Shown here one piece after another: positions 17,839 to 20,433 of a stretch of DNA of 20,433 nucleotides (within the stretch, counting starts at the first letter, position 1; each line of letters begins with the position of its first letter). Below the pieces are notes generated by a model, which saw only the letters and a program-made list of their open reading frames with translations, did no database searches and had not been told where the DNA came from. The DNA lies in contig CAJVPP010001377.1 of NCBI GenBank assembly GCA_910592005.1, positions 1 through 20,433 on the forward strand, read 5' to 3'. The position numbers and the translations under genes were made by a program. This DNA is from Funneliformis mosseae. Taxonomy: Eukaryota > Glomeromycota > Glomeromycetes > Glomerales > Glomeraceae.

Positions 17839-19801
17839 TTATTGTGGGAAGCTACTAAGGTAGCTTTCAATGTTTCGATCTAAGGTGTCGGTAATAGGAA
17901 TGAAAGATTTAGCATTATGCTCACTCATCAGACCTTTGTTTAAAAGAATTTGTTGGAAGTCTGCACACGTGAAGAAAAGACTATTGATGACTGTAGTGAA
18001 TGACAATATATGTCTTTATTGGCAGTGACAGATTGTGATAAGCTGTTTATTTATTTTTTTTTGTAAAGGGGTAATGCAGTTAGAAGCATCAATATGAGGA
18101 TATTTTTTGTCAGCTTGTGAAGATTCTAAAGGAAGCACATTATTGTGTTCAGCCGCATTCTGAGGGTGATAATATTAATTTCGAGTGCTTTTTCAATGAT
18201 ACTAAGTCTATCTTATGAGAAAGCGAGGCTGGAGGTTAAGATTTTGAGTTATTCTGTAATAGCTTCAAGTTACATGGTGATGAATTTTTGGAAGTCCTGA
18301 TCATGTATGGAGCCTTCTTTGATGATACCGTTAGAAAGATCTTTGATTGGTTTGGGTACCTAGGTTAAGTTGTCTGTTTCAATCTCCATGTCATCAGGAA
18401 TATTATCAGCCCAGAATAAGGGTTTGGACTTTAGTTTGGATTTGTTGTTGGAGATCTGTGGTGAAGGATTGGATGTAGAATCTTTAATCTGGTCTTCCTT
18501 CTTCTTATTCTTTAAGGCATCTACAAAGGTGACATTGTCTCTTACTGCGTCTCTTTATTGCTATTTTTTTGGAGCTACGTAATTACTGAATTGAGCTGGT
18601 TGAAACTTTTGATAAAGTTGTTACATATTACAGTCTTTAGGATTGTGTCTACGTTTTGAACAGTTTGTTGCATTATGGTGAGCAGACGAGCAGATAGCGC
18701 AAAGTTTTTTCTTAGAGTTTGTCTATTCAACTTTTTTACCATTTAGTGAGTTTACTAGCTATTTCACAAAGTTCTGCAGAGGCAAAGTAAAAGTAAGCGT
18801 GTTGGAGATAGTTATAATTTGACCTAGCCCTGAGGACGATCCAGGCAGTTGCTTCTGTCATTCGACAAATATCTAAGAGGTCACATAACGTGGTATTCCT
18901 TGGAAGGTTAGTAAGTTTAATTGAATGCTTTGATTTATTCTGGATATCTACCTGAGGTAAGTTGCTTCTGTGGAATCTGATCATATCATTAAGAAGGAAG
19001 ATTCCATCTCCTTTATTGAGTTCAGTGAAGTTAGCATTCTTGTCAAAGGTGATATTAGCTCATTGCCATAAGTTACGGGTTTCCATCGTAATGCGAGTGA
19101 TATTGCCATATTTGGAAAATAATTTTTTAAGGCGCAGTTCAGTAGCGTCAAGTGGAATTTCGATCACAGTGATAGAAAGTTCTGGAGTAAAGGAGGCTTG
19201 TTTTTGTAAGACGAGTGGTAAGAACGTGTTATTGTCCATTTGTGGAATCTGCACTTTGCAGAAGTTGTCTCATTCATCTTTGTCCAGAAAGGCAAGTTTG
19301 AGGATGGTTTGTTTGTGATCTGCTGGAGATTTGCCACGTGTGATACCCAAAAAGAAAAGTAACTCCATGCAATGCTGATTGATGATGTCAGCAATTTTTT
19401 GTTAGGGGGTTCCGCCTTTGTATTTTTTGAGTAAACAATACGCAAAAAATTTGTCGAGAGGGTGACTGTTAGTAAAAGTACAGATATCTTCCTCAGTTGC
19501 AATAAGGTTTTTAATAGGGTCAGAGCTGTCGTCAACATTCATAGTACTGGAGGAAGAAGCTACATTGTTGATAGAGAGAACTTCCTTTTCTTTGCCTTTG
19601 TTATTTGCTGAAATAGTTTCGATAAGAGTGTTGTCGACTTTTCATGTCGCTTTCAATAATAAGGTTGTCTGTTGAGACAGATAAAGAAGCTGTTGGTTTG
19701 ACTGTTTGCATAGTATTTTGTTTTTTATTAGGTTGTTGGACACTTTTGGGCGATGCAGAGTGACCACAGTTGTTATTTTATTTTCTGCTATTTTTTGGCA
19801 T
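17839..19801 (-). pseudogene. LINE B ORF1: RRM/zinc-knuckle RNA-binding protein, disrupted
   Basis: ATG at 19799-19801 (CCACCATG), terminal TAA at 17839-17841. Open pieces: 19060-19254 (SITVIEIPLDATELRLKK, first RRM-like fold), 18736-18984 (IKLTNLPRNTTLCDLLDI, then HAYFYFAS, second RRM-like fold). The zinc knuckle CAICSSAHHNATNC, near 18.68 kb, is intact. The N-terminal region before the first RRM (about 19.27-19.55 kb) aligns with copy A as an acidic VDDSSDP segment and a FFAYCLL segment. It shares the TAA at codon 8 (19778-19780) with copy A and has other stops and frameshifts of its own. Confidence 0.85.
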
Positions 19802-19823
19802 GGTGGAGAAGCAGAAAGAGTTT

Positions 19824-19846
19824 TATATTAAATATATTTTTTTTTT
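19824..19846. repeat. Direct repeat flanking LINE B (5' side)
   Basis: TATATTAAATATA plus ten T's, the partner of 12358-12382. It is also the tail end of U3. Confidence 0.7.
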
Positions 19847-20433
19847 ATAGTTGCAGTATCCGGTATATAAGAATCTGTAAGTGGAGTATTTAAGGAGTAT
19901 CGAAATGATATCCTCTATACCTAAGAATCCCACAAGGTCGTGTCTAAACTCTAGTTCTAGCCAGAACCTATCCTGTAATATTGGTCCGAAGATTGCCACC
20001 TAGGTCGACTCCCTAAGAGCTAACCCTCAGAGTACCTAGACCTCAGAACTACTGTCAAATTTGAATAAAGGGATCACTTTTAGCCACAGGTACTTTTGTT
20101 AATTTTTCCCTGTTTTTACCAACACCATATCTGGATATTATTACCTCTGCCCAGTATCAGGGTATATTTTACACATGATCAAGAAAGCTTAGATGTTATT
20201 ATCTGTATAGAACCTTAGAAAGGTAGGTGGCTGTCATACCCATATCGTCAAATTCACCCAGGAATTGAACCTGGCCTTTACCCCAAGTGACAGCTCGATT
20301 GAATGGTTGCTGCGGCAATACAATGCAGTCTATTATCAACCATAATTACTTTGAGGATATAGATGCCTGCCGAAACCTCCTCAAAATAATTTCGTCATAC
20401 CCTTTTCTATGTTTTTAATATAGTTTCGACAGT
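19847..20433 (-). mobile_element. U3: diverged SINE-like unit, 3' part (cut by window end)
   Basis: From about 19976 to 20350 it is collinear with U1 and U2 (shared GATTGCCACCTAGGTCGAC, AGGGATCACTTT, ATATCTGGATA, GGTAGGTGGCTGTCATA). Its first ~125 bp next to the tail and its last ~80 bp in the window differ from U1 and U2. It is therefore another subfamily or a recombinant. It keeps the A-tail plus TATTTAATATA end and the second T-arm. The tRNA-like head, if present, lies outside the window. Confidence 0.6.
20258..20274 (-). other. U3 tRNA-like T-arm with compensatory changes
   Basis: Minus strand: CCAGG, TTCAATT, CCTGG, five Watson-Crick pairs. Relative to U1 and U2, stem position 2 changes T-A to C-G and position 3 changes G-T to A-T. 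The loop keeps the TTCRATT pattern. Confidence 0.5.

Larger units (their letters stand above)
12383..19823 (-). mobile_element. Non-LTR (LINE) retrotransposon copy B, full length, inactive
   Basis: About 7.44 kb, minus strand, collinear with copy A. ATG at 19801, ORF1 stop at 17839-17841, 14-nt gap, ORF2 17824-12619, 3' UTR of ~236 nt with AATAAA (12412-12417 as TTTATT on +), A-tail. The leader is only ~22 nt. It is not 5'-truncated. It carries more damage to catalytic residues than copy A (RT FMDD to FMND, QGE to QEE, RNase H first Asp to Asn). Confidence 0.92.

Overview
The window is non-coding or transposon-derived throughout. No host gene and no canonical RNA gene is visible. The first 3 kb is extremely AT-rich. 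The remaining 17 kb is a head-to-tail array of retroelements, all on the minus strand. The non-LTR (LINE) proteins have a distinctive family layout. ORF1 has two RRM-like folds and a CCHC knuckle. ORF2 has an APE endonuclease, an RT with a GIDQGEVISPLL block, an RNase H and a C-terminal zinc/WIERC tail. From recall, with no search possible, this resembles LINE families abundant in arbuscular mycorrhizal fungi (Glomeromycotina, e.g. Rhizophagus or Gigaspora). That assignment is an inference of moderate confidence.

Layout, left to right: (1) 1-274, the right end of a Tc1/mariner-like DNA transposon, with the transposase C-terminus on + and a terminal inverted repeat; (2) 277-3039, AT-rich DNA with a 159-bp MITE flanked by TA (1244-1402), a diverged ~280-bp direct repeat pair (1722-2003 and 2480-2758) and a cluster of AGGTCA/TGACCT inverted repeats (2817-2950); (3) 3065-10520, LINE copy A; (4) 10548-11440 and 11464-12357, two ~893-bp units (U1, U2) that start on the minus strand with a tRNA-like Pol III A/B-box head and end in an A-tail, so they look like long tRNA-headed SINEs; (5) 12383-19823, LINE copy B; (6) 19847-20433, the 3' part of a third, more diverged unit (U3), cut by the window edge.

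All five boundaries of the array carry the same core, TATATTAAATA followed by a T-tract (minus strand: A-tail then TATTTAATATA). LINE A is bracketed by an identical 25-bp direct repeat, and LINE B by its own variant (TATATTAAATATA plus T's). None of the complete units is 5'-truncated. This suggests repeated insertion into the same A-tail/target motif, or amplification of a composite unit.

Both LINEs are dead. They carry in-frame stops, frameshifts and, in copy B, loss of catalytic residues in RT and RNase H. Many lesions are G:C to A:T transitions. U1 and U2 differ by about 40 transitions to one transversion over ~560 bp (counted by eye), a strong cytosine-deamination or RIP-like signature.
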